A stretch of 64,000 nt of DNA from Verrucomicrobiota bacterium (lineage in GTDB: Bacteria > Verrucomicrobiota > Verrucomicrobiia > Opitutales > UBA953): contig BJHS01000005.1 of the NCBI GenBank assembly GCA_014193315.1, forward strand, positions 90,835 to 154,834. The letters run 5' to 3'. Under the pieces are notes generated by a model that saw only the letters and a list, made by a program, of their open reading frames with translations, was not told the origin of the DNA and did not search any database. Position 1 is the stretch's first letter; each line of letters starts with the position of its first letter. Position numbers and translations under genes: made by a program. Positions 1 to 9,898 of this stretch are shown piece by piece.

Positions 1-1
1 C

Positions 2-343
2 TTGGGCAACTGCCCCGTCAGCGGCCTGCCGGTCCAAGTGACGCCGGCTGCAGGTTATCGGGTGTGCCCGTCCAAGGCTAAGGAGGCCGGTGCCAAGAAG
101 ACGTTCAGCCTCAACTCCGAGATGTTGAAGAGCCCGATCACTCCCGACGATGTCCGCAAACTGCTCAATGAAGGGAAGACCGGGTTGAAGAAGTTCGTCT
201 CCAATCGGACCCGGCGCACCTTCGAAGCCTTCCTCGTGGCCGACAAGGAGAAGGGGTGGTGGTTCGAGTTTCCCCCGCGCAAGGCCAAGGTCCCGAAGTC
301 GGAAAAGACAGAACCGAAGACCGACGGCGACCAGCCGTTCTGA
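2..343 (+). CDS. DNA topoisomerase (TopB/TopA type), C-terminal fragment, 5' truncated by window edge
   Basis: C-terminal repeat-like sequence 'FVSNRTRRTFEAFLVADKEKGWWFEFPPRK'; frame open to the window start. Confidence 0.55.
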   Translation: MGNCPVSGLPVQVTPAAGYRVCPSKAKEAGAKKTFSLNSEMLKSPITPDDVRKLLNEGKTGLKKFVSNRTRRTFEAFLVADKEKGWWFEFPPRKAKVPKSEKTEPKTDGDQPF

Positions 344-1192
344 TCACTTTCGACTCTGCCCACCCGCCGAGGGCTTGGTCGTGACGTTCTCGGACGGCAT
401 GGCCGGCAACCCAGGTTGGGCCATTTCCCAGGATTGCCGGGGCAGTCGGGCTAACCAAGGAAGTCGAAGTTCCTGCTCCATGTCGCGCAGCTCCTTGAGG
501 TCATCGGGCGAGCCATCTTCCTCGAGCCGTAAGGTTTTCAACCAATGCGCCCGATACCAATTGTACGCTTCCCGGCGACGGTCGAGTTTCCAAAGGTTGG
601 CGGCGGCGAAGCGGGCCGCGAACCAAGGGGCCCCTCGGGTCTCCGCCGCGCGACGGTAGTAATCGGCGGATAAAGCCAGGTCCTTGAGCTTTAACTCGGC
701 AACCAAGGCGGCGCTGGCCAGCAAGGCCGGGCTGCCGCCGGTGCTGACGATGCCTTCATCCAGCAAGTCCAGGCCGCGCCGGGCGTAAGTTCGAAACACG
801 TGCTCTTGGATATCCCGGGGTACTTTGGCGTAGCCGCCGCGTCGGCGAATCTCCCAGTGTGCCATGTCATTGGCGATGGAAAGACCGGTGTTCTCCCAGA
901 AAAACCGGGAACGGGGATCAAGCGCACAGGCCGTGCGCATGAGCAACTCGGTCCCGGCTCGGTCCGTCTTCTGCTCCCAGAGCACATACCCGCGGATCCA
1001 CGTGAAGTCGGCCACGACGGTGCGGAAACCTCCCAGCGTGCCCAGGAGCACGCCCTGCCCGACCGTCGGCTCGAGTTGGCGTCGGCCGATCTCGGGCAGG
1101 CAAAGCCGGGCATGACGCCAGGACAGTTCTGCCAGCAGGCCCACCCCAAGGAAAAGCACCCCGAATCCACACCACGGCAGCCAGCGTCGCAT
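344..1192 (-). CDS. Conserved hypothetical membrane-anchored protein, possibly TPR-like
   Basis: ORF trimmed to MRRWLPWCGFGVLFLGVG (N-terminal TM); follows the ABC permease by 2 nt. Confidence 0.6.
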   Translation of the reverse strand: MRRWLPWCGFGVLFLGVGLLAELSWRHARLCLPEIGRRQLEPTVGQGVLLGTLGGFRTVVADFTWIRGYVLWEQKTDRAGTELLMRTACALDPRSRFFWENTGLSIANDMAHWEIRRRGGYAKVPRDIQEHVFRTYARRGLDLLDEGIVSTGGSPALLASAALVAELKLKDLALSADYYRRAAETRGAPWFAARFAAANLWKLDRRREAYNWYRAHWLKTLRLEEDGSPDDLKELRDMEQELRLPWLARLPRQSWEMAQPGLPAMPSENVTTKPSAGGQSRK

Positions 1193-1194
1193 GC

Positions 1195-2028
1195 TTAGAT
1201 TTCCCTCCGCCGGAAGAGGAAGCTCGCCAAGGCGAGGAAGGCCACGATGTAGGCAAGGCCGGAGGCAAAGACCCAAGGTAACGTACCATCGTGAACTTGG
1301 TGTGGCGCCAGCACCAACGCATCGCCGAGATTGAACTGCTGCAGGTTGGGCAAGAGGTGCGTGAGCAACCATAACGCCGCCCGCCCGAGACCGGCCTCCG
1401 CAGGCTTGAGCAGAAGGTCCTGCGAGAGCCATTGCAACTGCCCGGCGAGCACGGCCAAGGCTCCCACCACCACCGCAAAAAGGAAAGTGCGCGCGGCGGC
1501 GGCGACGGTCAGGACCATCGCCACGACCACGCCGAGGCGTAACCATTGGAGCAACGCGAAGAGCCCGAGTCCGGCCGCATCGAATTCCGGGGGCGAGAGG
1601 CGACGCTCCGCGGCGAGCGCGGCCAGTTCGGCGGCGCGCCACCCCAACATCACCCCGAGCAAGCCAACCAAGGCGATCACGAAAACGCCGAGCACAGCCC
1701 AGGTGCCAAGGAACTTGCCGACGAGGAATTCGCCGCGGCCAAGGGGTTTCGCCAACAAGGTCAGCGCGGTACGGTTATCGAGCTCCGCGAAGAAAAGTTG
1801 GGCGGTCATCACGACGCCGAGCATGGAGCCAAAGAGGAAAAGTCCGCCAAAACCGAAGTCGGCGATGAATTTAAGTTCGCTGTGGCCGAAGTCGAAGACG
1901 CGGATCGCACTCGAGGAGAGGACCAAGACGGCGCCCAGCACGAAAAGGAAAGCGAAGAAGCGTTGGCGAATCGCCTCCAGAAAGGTGATCCGAGCGATCC
2001 AGAGGCAGCGGGATAAGGCAGCTTTCAT
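1195..2028 (-). CDS. ABC transporter permease (ABC-2 type)
   Basis: Multi-TM protein overlapping the ABC ATPase gene by 4 nt. Confidence 0.8.
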   Translation of the reverse strand: MKAALSRCLWIARITFLEAIRQRFFAFLFVLGAVLVLSSSAIRVFDFGHSELKFIADFGFGGLFLFGSMLGVVMTAQLFFAELDNRTALTLLAKPLGRGEFLVGKFLGTWAVLGVFVIALVGLLGVMLGWRAAELAALAAERRLSPPEFDAAGLGLFALLQWLRLGVVVAMVLTVAAAARTFLFAVVVGALAVLAGQLQWLSQDLLLKPAEAGLGRAALWLLTHLLPNLQQFNLGDALVLAPHQVHDGTLPWVFASGLAYIVAFLALASFLFRRREI

Positions 2029-2882
2029 GCGTCGCGACTACCGGTGACGAGCTCGCGGAAAAGCTCCTCGAGCGACCGGCGGGGGTGGGTGACGGAACCA
2101 AGCGTGGCTCCATGAGCGGCGAGCGCTGTTTCGGCGGCGGCGAGGGCCGCCGGAGTCAGTTCCGCCACCGTGAGGACGTGCCGGTCGCGCCTTTCCAGGA
2201 CCTCTTCGACGGCACCTTCCAGGACGAGCCGGCCCTTATCCATGATGGCGACCCGGTCGCAGACCTGCTCGACCTGGCCGAGTAAATGGGAGCAAAGCAC
2301 CACTGTCTTGCCGCGGGTCCGCATCGCTTCGATGATTCGGCCGATGGCGGCGGCCCCGACGGGGTCGACCCCGGCGGTGGGTTCATCCAAGATAACCAGT
2401 TCAGGGTCGTGGACGATGGCTTGGGCGAGACCGATGCGTTGGAGCATCCCTTTGGAGTAGGTCCCGACGCGGCGCTCGGAGGCTTCGGACATCGCGACGA
2501 GCGCCAGGGCTTCGTCGACCGCCGCCTCCACCCGATCTGAGGGAACGCCGCTGAGGTGCGCGCAATAACGGACGAGTTCCCGTCCGCTCAGAAATTTGTG
2601 AAAATAAGGCGCCTCAGGCAAGAAGCCGGTGCGCGCCCGGGCGGCCGGGGTCGCTGACGGCAAACCGAGGATGGAGATTTCTCCGGAGGTCGCGGTCACC
2701 AGACCCAGGATGATTTTCAAGGTCGTGCTCTTGCCGCACCCATTCGGGCCGAGAAGGCCGAAGACTTGACCGCGCGGGATCGATAAAGACAGGTCGTCGA
2801 CCGCGCGTAGCTTGAGACCCTTCAGGCCGATACGGAAATCCTTCGTGAGATTCCGGACGGAAATAGCCGGCTCCGCGTTCAT
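2025..2882 (-). CDS. ABC transporter ATP-binding protein
   Basis: Walker A GPNGCGKSTT, signature YSKGMLQRIGLAQA, Walker B LVILDEPTAGVDP. Confidence 0.95.
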   Translation of the reverse strand: MNAEPAISVRNLTKDFRIGLKGLKLRAVDDLSLSIPRGQVFGLLGPNGCGKSTTLKIILGLVTATSGEISILGLPSATPAARARTGFLPEAPYFHKFLSGRELVRYCAHLSGVPSDRVEAAVDEALALVAMSEASERRVGTYSKGMLQRIGLAQAIVHDPELVILDEPTAGVDPVGAAAIGRIIEAMRTRGKTVVLCSHLLGQVEQVCDRVAIMDKGRLVLEGAVEEVLERRDRHVLTVAELTPAALAAAETALAAHGATLGSVTHPRRSLEELFRELVTGSRDA

Positions 2883-3163
2883 CGTCGGATGAAGAAGTCG
2901 GTGGAGGTACGGACCCCGGCGAAATCCCGCGACTCCGCGGTGCGGATGTAGCCATTCATCGTCTTGGCGAGCTGCTCGGTGTAGGCATCGACCTCCTGGC
3001 CCGAGCCTTCGACGTGCACATAGACCCGGCCATCCGCCAGGTTCTGCACAAACCCAGTGATATCGTAACTGCGGGCCACACTTAGGGCTTGGGCACGAAA
3101 ACCGACCCCCTGGACTCGACCAGTGTACCAGACTTCACGATGGGAGACATGGGTTGACATCAC
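2879..3163 (-). CDS. acyP: Acylphosphatase
   Basis: GRVQGVGFRAQALSVARSYDITGFVQNLADGRVYVHVEG. Confidence 0.93.
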   Translation of the reverse strand: MMSTHVSHREVWYTGRVQGVGFRAQALSVARSYDITGFVQNLADGRVYVHVEGSGQEVDAYTEQLAKTMNGYIRTAESRDFAGVRTSTDFFIRR

Positions 3164-3218
3164 GTCGGATTAATGAAATGTTCTGGACTCTCATCTGCCA
3201 AGCAACTGCAATATATCC

Positions 3219-3515
3219 ATGCACCTCCCTCTTGCCTTTCTAGATGGTCCCGTGATCTGGGTTGTCCTCTTTGTCGTTCTCCTGCTTTTCGGCGGTTCCA
3301 AGCTGCCGGAACTGGCCCGCGGGATGGGCAAGGCCAAGCGCGAGTTCAAGAAGGCTTCTGAAGAGGTCGAGGACGAGGTCCGGAATGCCGTCCACGAAGA
3401 CGAACTCCGCAAGGCCCGCCTCAAGACCATCGAAGACGAGGAACGGGCCCGCGTTCGCTCCAAAATCGAGGAAGAAGAGCGCGCCAAGCGAGCCCAGGAC
3501 GGCAAGCAGAACTAA
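3219..3515 (+). CDS. tatA: Sec-independent translocase TatA/TatE family protein
   Basis: N-terminal TM followed by LLFGGSKLPELARGMGKAKREFKKA amphipathic helix. Confidence 0.9.
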   Translation: MHLPLAFLDGPVIWVVLFVVLLLFGGSKLPELARGMGKAKREFKKASEEVEDEVRNAVHEDELRKARLKTIEDEERARVRSKIEEEERAKRAQDGKQN

Positions 3516-3521
3516 CTCCCC

Positions 3522-3548
3522 AGGGGCCGGTAACGGCCCCTAATTATT
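3522..3548 (+). terminator. Putative intrinsic terminator downstream of tatA
   Basis: aggggccg-gtaa-cggcccct followed by aattattt. Confidence 0.55.
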
Positions 3549-3555
3549 TCCTGGC

Positions 3556-4152
3556 ATGTTCACGGGTCTCGTCCAAGCAACCGGTCGCCTCGCGACCTCT
3601 GTGCCTCGCCCCCTCGGCGGGCTTCGCTTGACCGTGGAGTCGCCCCTGTTCACCCAAGTTCGGACCGGCGATAGCATCGCCCATAACGGCTGCTGCCTGA
3701 CGGTGACCGAGCACTCCGGGGGTCAGGCCTCGTTTGACCTACTCGCGGAGACGCTACGATTGACCAACCTCGGTAAGTTGCAGGTCGGTGACCTGCTTAA
3801 TCTCGAGCCCAGTCTCCTTCCCACCGATCGCCTCGGTGGCCACTTCGTGACAGGCCATGTCGATGCGGTCGGCACCATCGCCTTCCTCGGCCAAGATGGT
3901 GCCGATTGGCGACTCGACGTCACCGCCCCGGCCGAACTCCTTCCCTTGATCGTCCCGAAAGGCTGCATTGCCGTGGACGGCATGTCGCTGACGGTGGCGG
4001 AACTCATTCCCGGTGGTTTCCGCATCTGGATCATCCCCCACACTTTGGCCGTGACGAATCTTGCCCGGCGGCATGCTGGCGACAGCGTTAATCTGGAAAC
4101 CGATCTGCTGGCTAAATACGCCGCCAGACTCCTCCGCCCGACGCAGGGCTAG
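3556..4152 (+). CDS. ribE: Riboflavin synthase (alpha subunit type)
   Basis: MFTGLVQATG and tandem lumazine-binding repeats; GHFVTGHVDAVG. Confidence 0.95.
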   Translation: MFTGLVQATGRLATSVPRPLGGLRLTVESPLFTQVRTGDSIAHNGCCLTVTEHSGGQASFDLLAETLRLTNLGKLQVGDLLNLEPSLLPTDRLGGHFVTGHVDAVGTIAFLGQDGADWRLDVTAPAELLPLIVPKGCIAVDGMSLTVAELIPGGFRIWIIPHTLAVTNLARRHAGDSVNLETDLLAKYAARLLRPTQG

Positions 4153-4841
4153 ACCCCGGAGAGCGCGTTCAGTCGCGCCTGCAGTCGCAGGGCGACCGCG
4201 GCGTCATCCTCATCGCGGGCCGGGCACCCGAATTCCTCAAAAGTCACCACGACCCGTGAGAACGGGAACGGCAGTGCGAACCGATCCCAGTTCCGCAACC
4301 GCCAGCAATGGGAATAATCCAAACCCATCAAGATCATCGGGCGGGCCGTCAACTTGGCCAAGGACACTACGCCAGGCTTGCAGACGCGGGCGGGGCCCTT
4401 GGGGCCATCCGGGGTGACGCCGGCATGCTCCCCTCCCTTGACAACCCGGGTCAAGGTCATCAAGGCCGCCACCCCGCGACGGTTGGAGGAACCACGCACG
4501 GCCTTAAGTCCCATCAGGTTGAAGAAGGCCACCAGCCAACCGCCATCCTTGCTGGTGCTGATCAAGGCATTGATGGGCCGTTTGAAGAACTTCCGAGCGA
4601 CATAGCCGGAAACAAAAAGCCGGTCATGCCACAGGACGATGATCTGGCCACCCTCGTGGTCATCAATGGGTCCGCGGTTGGCATGCAGGCGCAAGGTCGA
4701 CAACCAGAGACGGAGCAGCAAGGCAAAGGGGCCGACCCACAGCCAGTGATACCAAGGCACCACGGCGGGAGTATCGATTTCTGAGGGAGCCGGTAAGGAC
4801 ACGCCCACACTTACGCACCTCCGGGACCCGAGTTCAAACAC
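4149..4841 (-). CDS. DUF374 lysophospholipid acyltransferase family protein
   Basis: ALISTSKDGGWLVAFFNLMGLKAVRGSSNRRGVAAL and TPDGPKGPARVCKPG. Confidence 0.85.
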   Translation of the reverse strand: MFELGSRRCVSVGVSLPAPSEIDTPAVVPWYHWLWVGPFALLLRLWLSTLRLHANRGPIDDHEGGQIIVLWHDRLFVSGYVARKFFKRPINALISTSKDGGWLVAFFNLMGLKAVRGSSNRRGVAALMTLTRVVKGGEHAGVTPDGPKGPARVCKPGVVSLAKLTARPMILMGLDYSHCWRLRNWDRFALPFPFSRVVVTFEEFGCPARDEDDAAVALRLQARLNALSGV

Positions 4842-5387
4842 TTATGGGAGGCCGAGCGCCCGGCGGACGCCAGCCCGAGCTAGGAGGTGCCGCAGCGGGG
4901 GGGCAAACTCCTCCGGTTGAGCGTCCATCCAAGCGACCACCTCGGCCGGGTATCGCCAGCGCACGGCGTCGACCTCGAAAGGAGCGAGTCGCAGCGCCTC
5001 CGGAGGGCGGCGCAGCAAATAGGAGCGGACAAACTCGTGCCCAAGCTCCACGTGACAAGGGGCGTAATCGATCTCGGCCAGCGCGGTGGGCGCGACCTGG
5101 ACGCCCAATTCTTCGGCGAGTTCGCGGGTGGCGGCGGAGACATAGGTCTCGCCGGCATCGACGTGGCCGGCACAGGAGGAACTCAACAAGCCCGGGCAAT
5201 GATCCTTGGCGAAGGAACGGCGCTGGAGGCAAAGCTGGCCATCCGGGCGTAGCCAAAAGATATGGATGGCACGATGACGGAGGTGGCGACGATGAATCTC
5301 CGCCCGAAACTCGCGGCCGATGACGCGATCCTGCGCGTCGACCACGTCGAAGACCTCATCGGGGGACTGGCCGACTTCCGGGCTCAT
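4842..5387 (-). CDS. NUDIX hydrolase
   Basis: Nudix box-like GHVDAGETYVSAATRELAEELGV; start placed at MSPEVGQ, ATGA overlap with upstream gene. Confidence 0.85.
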   Translation of the reverse strand: MSPEVGQSPDEVFDVVDAQDRVIGREFRAEIHRRHLRHRAIHIFWLRPDGQLCLQRRSFAKDHCPGLLSSSCAGHVDAGETYVSAATRELAEELGVQVAPTALAEIDYAPCHVELGHEFVRSYLLRRPPEALRLAPFEVDAVRWRYPAEVVAWMDAQPEEFAPPLRHLLARAGVRRALGLP

Positions 5388-6112
5388 GCGCGGCCCAGAT
5401 CCATGATGGTATTCCACCGCTTGGTCAGTTCCCGGTCATGTTTCTTCCACTGCGGATCCCACGCCGCCAACTGGTTCCAGAAACGGTCGGAGTGATCCAT
5501 GTGTCGTCGATGGGAGAGTTCATGCAGGATGACATAATCGTGCAGCATCGGCGGCAGGAGCACCAGTCGCCAGTTCAACGACAGGGCACCAGTCGAGGAG
5601 CAAGAGCCCCAGCGGGTGGTCTGATCGCGGACACTGATCTGAGCCACGCTCACACCGACCCGACTCGAGAGCCGGGCCACCGCTAACGGCAAGCCGGTCT
5701 CGGCCAAACGGCGGAGGGTACGGGCGAGGCCGGGTTCGGGGGCGGCGGTGGCGACGACCAGGTCGACGCGGTCCTCGGTCGCGACGATGCGCACCGCATT
5801 GCGGGAGCCTTCTGTCACGCGGACTTCCATGAGGCGTTCATCTAAGGTCGCCCACGGGAATTTACACAGGTGGTCGAGCAAGGAGGCTTGCAGGGGACGG
5901 GCTTTGGCGACCACCTTCTCCAGCCAGGCGAGGTTATCCTGGAGGAAGGCCATGGTCGCGGCTTCCGAAGCCTGCGGCGGGTAGGACAAAATCACCTTGG
6001 GACCAGGACGAACGGAGAGCCGAACGCGCACCGAGCGGGTGGAGACCTTCGGCCAAACCTCCACGGTGTGCTCGGCCAGCTGGACGACGATGGGTTGTCC
6101 GCCCGGCTTCAT
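5384..6112 (-). CDS. YgjP-like (DUF45) zinc metallopeptidase
   Basis: RWGSCSSTGALSLNWRL and HELSHRRHMDHSDRFW. Confidence 0.88.
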   Translation of the reverse strand: MKPGGQPIVVQLAEHTVEVWPKVSTRSVRVRLSVRPGPKVILSYPPQASEAATMAFLQDNLAWLEKVVAKARPLQASLLDHLCKFPWATLDERLMEVRVTEGSRNAVRIVATEDRVDLVVATAAPEPGLARTLRRLAETGLPLAVARLSSRVGVSVAQISVRDQTTRWGSCSSTGALSLNWRLVLLPPMLHDYVILHELSHRRHMDHSDRFWNQLAAWDPQWKKHDRELTKRWNTIMDLGRA

Positions 6113-6113
6113 G

Positions 6114-6773
6114 CTAGTCGCCGTGGGCGTTGCGTTCGGCCGTGCTCACGACCTCGGCGGTCTGCCGACGTAAGGCGGAGTCGGGGTCGATCCCCGCGTC
6201 GCGACAGGCGGCGACCAGCTCGAACAGGCGACGACCGGCGGTCGCCTCGTCCAACCCCTGCGCCAACTCATCGACGCGCGCGGTCTCCACGGTGGTGCCG
6301 GTATCGAGCTGTTTCTTGCGGACCTGCTTCCAGACTTCCCGGGCGGTCAACAGGGCGTTCAGCGACGGAGGTAAGGCCTTAAAGACCGTGGGGGCGGTGC
6401 CGCCCTTTTCCTTGAGTTTGATTTGCTCCCATTGCTTCACCACCGCCTCGGCGTCCCCAAGCTTGGCACCCTCCCCGAACACGTGGGGGTGGCGGCGGAT
6501 CATCTTGTCGTTCACCTCACGGGCCACGTCGTCGAAATTAAAATGCCCCGCTTCGGCTGCCATCTGGGCATGGAGGGCGACATGAAAAAGGAGGTCGCCC
6601 AGTTCTTCCCGGAGGTTGGGGGTATCGTCCCGGTCAATCGCTTGGAGCAACTCACACACCTCTTCGACCAGGCAGTCGCAAAGGGTCCGATGGGTCTGCA
6701 CCCGGTCCCAAGGGCAGCCATCCGGGGCGCGTAGACGGGCGGTGGTGGCGAGAAGCTGGTCGATGCCGGACAT
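6114..6773 (-). CDS. mazG: Nucleoside triphosphate pyrophosphohydrolase MazG
   Basis: LRAPDGCPWDRVQTHRTLCDCLVEEVCELLQAID and NLREELGDLLFHVALHA. Confidence 0.93.
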   Translation of the reverse strand: MSGIDQLLATTARLRAPDGCPWDRVQTHRTLCDCLVEEVCELLQAIDRDDTPNLREELGDLLFHVALHAQMAAEAGHFNFDDVAREVNDKMIRRHPHVFGEGAKLGDAEAVVKQWEQIKLKEKGGTAPTVFKALPPSLNALLTAREVWKQVRKKQLDTGTTVETARVDELAQGLDEATAGRRLFELVAACRDAGIDPDSALRRQTAEVVSTAERNAHGD

Positions 6774-6847
6774 ACCCGCAATGGAGACGGCCCCGGTGCG
6801 GGAGTCAAAACGATTGCCAGAAGGCCCGGGAGCGTTTCCGTTGTGGC

Positions 6848-7639
6848 GTGGACAAACTGACGGAAATCATGGATGCCAAGCGGCGGGAAATCGCCCCGTT
6901 CGCCCGTCCCGTCATGGACGAGGAACTCGCCGCCTTTGGCCGCCGGGTCTTACCTCCAGGTTTTCGCCGGAGCCTCGACGTCCCCGGGCGCCTCACCGTC
7001 ATCGCGGAGGTCAAGCGCGCCTCGCCGAGCGTCGGCACCATCAAGACCGAGGCGGACGCCGTGGCCCAAGCGCGTCGCTACGCCGAAGCTGGCGCCGACT
7101 GCCTTTCGGTCCTGACCGAGACCACCTACTTTCAGGGACGCCTGTCCGACCTGACTCAAGTCGTCGCGGACCAAGGTGCCCGGCCCCACCCCCTGCCCTG
7201 CATCCGCAAGGATTTCATGGTACACCCGTTCCAAGTCCTCGAGGCCGCTGAAGCCGGCGCTCGGTGTATTCTCATCATTGTTCGGGGCCTGACCGACGCC
7301 GAGATTCGGCCGATCCATCGCGCGGCCAAGCTTGCCGGCCTGGACACGCTCTTCGAGGTGCACGACGAGGCCGAACTCGAACGTGCGCTACGTCACGACC
7401 CCGACATGGTCGGGGTAAACAACCGTAACCTCTCGACCTTCCAGATCGACCTCGCCTTCGCCGAACGAGTGATCCCGCAGATGCCCGCCAACATTCTCAA
7501 AGTCGCCGAGAGCGGCCTCAAGACCGTCGAAGACGCCGCGCGGATGCGCGCGGCCGGCGCCCGAGCCCTGCTGGTCGGCGAGGCGCTCATGCGGGCCACG
7601 GACCCGACCGAGCTCATGCAGGCTTTTCGCCGCGCATGA
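6848..7639 (+). CDS. trpC: Indole-3-glycerol phosphate synthase
   Basis: VIAEVKRASPSVGTI, IRKDFMVHPFQVLEA, VGVNNRNLSTFQIDL. Confidence 0.95.
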   Translation: MDKLTEIMDAKRREIAPFARPVMDEELAAFGRRVLPPGFRRSLDVPGRLTVIAEVKRASPSVGTIKTEADAVAQARRYAEAGADCLSVLTETTYFQGRLSDLTQVVADQGARPHPLPCIRKDFMVHPFQVLEAAEAGARCILIIVRGLTDAEIRPIHRAAKLAGLDTLFEVHDEAELERALRHDPDMVGVNNRNLSTFQIDLAFAERVIPQMPANILKVAESGLKTVEDAARMRAAGARALLVGEALMRATDPTELMQAFRRA

Positions 7640-8469
7640 ACGACGGCCCCCTCAGCCTGTCGGAGACCCGGGAACTTCTCGGTCGCTTGGCGCACATGCC
7701 CCGCAAGTGGCTGGGCCAGAACTTCCTCGTCGACGGTAATATCGTCCGCAAGTCGCTCGAACTGGGCGAGGTCCAGTCCGGCGACGTCGTCGTCGAAGTC
7801 GGCCCCGGCCTCGGGACCCTCACCCGCACGTTGCTGGGGGCGGGCACGAGCCTTTACGCCGTCGAGGCGGACCGCACCATGGTCTATCACCTTGAGACCA
7901 CGCTCAAGCCAAGGTACCCCTCCACCTTCCACCTCCTCGAAGGAGATGCGGTCGACTTTCCGCGGGCGTCGCTGCCTGCCCCGACGGACGGTTCCTTCAA
8001 GGTGATCGCCAACCTGCCCTACGCGATATCGACGCCCTGGATGGATGCCATCTGCGCGGGTGCCCACCCGTCGCTCATGGTGCTGATGTTGCAACGTGAA
8101 GCCGCGGATCGACTGACCGCTGAGCTCGGCACCGGGCATTGGTCAGCAGTGACGGCCCAGGTCCAACTTGCCTTTGAGCGGGTGAAAATGCACCCCGTCC
8201 CGGCCCAGTCCTTCAACCCCCCGCCTAAAGTCGATTCCTGCCTGCTCGTGCTGCGCCGTCGAGCCGACGCCAGGCGCTTCAGCCCGCGCGCCCGGGAAGT
8301 CGCCCGCATGCTCTTCACCCAACGTCGCAAGCAGGTCGGTTCCGCGGCCAAGAAGCTCTTTCCTGAACAAGCCGATGTCACCCGCTGGCTGGAGAACCTC
8401 CCGGCCTTCGGGGTCACCAGCCTCGCCCGCCCGGAAACCATCCCCGCGGACGCCTGGTTGACCCTCTGA
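7636..8469 (+). CDS. rsmA: 16S rRNA (adenine1518/1519-N6)-dimethyltransferase
   Basis: LGQNFLVDGNIV, VEVGPGLGTLT, VIANLPYAISTP. Confidence 0.95.
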   Translation: MNDGPLSLSETRELLGRLAHMPRKWLGQNFLVDGNIVRKSLELGEVQSGDVVVEVGPGLGTLTRTLLGAGTSLYAVEADRTMVYHLETTLKPRYPSTFHLLEGDAVDFPRASLPAPTDGSFKVIANLPYAISTPWMDAICAGAHPSLMVLMLQREAADRLTAELGTGHWSAVTAQVQLAFERVKMHPVPAQSFNPPPKVDSCLLVLRRRADARRFSPRAREVARMLFTQRRKQVGSAAKKLFPEQADVTRWLENLPAFGVTSLARPETIPADAWLTL

Positions 8470-8515
8470 CCCGCCAGAGGTTGCTTTCCTCGAAATCCCT
8501 GCTCCTTATCCCCTT

Positions 8516-9895
8516 ATGTCCGTCAAAGTAGGCCTCGTCTCCCTCGGTTGCGCCAAGAACCTGATCGATTCCGAAATCATGATCGGCCACCTGACCCAGG
8601 CCGGCATGAGCATGACGCCCGATGCCGCCGACGCCGATGTGGTGATCGTCAATACCTGCTCGTTCATCGACGCCTCGAAGCATGAGGCCTTGGAGGCCAT
8701 CTACGAGATGAGCGACGGCAAGGCGACCGCCCGCAAAAAGGGCCAAAAGTTGATCGTCGCCGGTTGCATGGCCCAGCGCTACCAAGGCGCCCTGCCGGTC
8801 GTCGAGGGTGCCAAAGGCCGCGTGGAACTGCCGAAGGTCGACGCATTCATCGGGTTGGACCAGGTCACCAACATCGTCCCCGTGATCCTCAAGGTCATGG
8901 GCGGCGAAGCCGGTCGCACCGAATTCCTAGCGAAGACCACGACCTTCATCCCGGACTTTGACACCCCGCGCTTTCGCCTGACGCCGCGCCACGCGGCCTA
9001 CATCAAGATCGCCGAGGGCTGCAACCACCCCTGCTCCTTCTGCATCATCCCGCGCATCCGGGGCCGCCACCGGAGTCGCACTATCGAATCCGTCGTCAAG
9101 GAAGCCCGCCTGCTCGTCGCCGATGGCGTCAAGGAGGTCAACCTGATCTCCCAGGACACCACCTACTTCGGCATGGATCGCTGGACGGAGGCCCGCCCCA
9201 ACCCGCGCAGCAAGGTCGACTCGACCAAGGGGGAATCGCTCGCCTCGCTCTTGCGCGAACTGGACACCATCCAAGGCGACTACTGGATCCGGCTACTCTA
9301 CACCCACCCGGCCCACTGGAGCGACGAGCTGATCGAGACCATCGCCCATGCCCGCCACGTGGCTCGCTACGTCGACATCCCGCTCCAGCACATCTCCGAC
9401 CGCATGCTGGGCGCGATGCAGCGCGAGACCGACGGGGCCTACATCCGCGACCTCCTCCGCCGCATGCGCGCCGGTATTCCGGACCTGGTCATCCGCACGA
9501 CTTTCATCGTCGGGTTCCCCGGCGAGACCGAGGAAGACTTCCAGGAACTCCTCGATTTCTTGGCCGCCACGCGCTTTGACCGCGTCGGCATCTTCAAGTA
9601 CTCCAAGGAAGAAGGCACCAAGGGCGCCAAGCTGGAGGGTCACCTCTCCGACGAGGTCAAGGCCGACCGTCACGCGCGGGCGATGCTGCTCCTCCAACGT
9701 CTTTCCAAGGAACGCGGCGAGGCCTTCATCGGTCGTCGTCTCCGGGTGTTGGTCGAGAGCCCGGGGATCGCCCGGAGCGCCGGGGATGCCATGGAAATCG
9801 ATGGCGTCGTGCAGGTGCCGAAAAAGCTCCCGGTCGGCGAGTTCGCCGAGGTCACCGTCACCGGCGCCCTCGAGTACGACTTGATCGCCAAGTAG
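8516..9895 (+). CDS. rimO: Ribosomal protein S12 methylthiotransferase RimO
   Basis: VSLGCAKNLIDSE and radical SAM motif EGCNHPCSFCIIPRIRGRHRSR. Confidence 0.96.
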   Translation: MSVKVGLVSLGCAKNLIDSEIMIGHLTQAGMSMTPDAADADVVIVNTCSFIDASKHEALEAIYEMSDGKATARKKGQKLIVAGCMAQRYQGALPVVEGAKGRVELPKVDAFIGLDQVTNIVPVILKVMGGEAGRTEFLAKTTTFIPDFDTPRFRLTPRHAAYIKIAEGCNHPCSFCIIPRIRGRHRSRTIESVVKEARLLVADGVKEVNLISQDTTYFGMDRWTEARPNPRSKVDSTKGESLASLLRELDTIQGDYWIRLLYTHPAHWSDELIETIAHARHVARYVDIPLQHISDRMLGAMQRETDGAYIRDLLRRMRAGIPDLVIRTTFIVGFPGETEEDFQELLDFLAATRFDRVGIFKYSKEEGTKGAKLEGHLSDEVKADRHARAMLLLQRLSKERGEAFIGRRLRVLVESPGIARSAGDAMEIDGVVQVPKKLPVGEFAEVTVTGALEYDLIAK

Positions 9896-9898
9896 GCC

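Noticed and set aside
1193-1642. N-terminal extension of ORF 344..1642
   Set aside because: Overlaps the ABC permease in another frame; MRRWLPW at 1192 is a better start.
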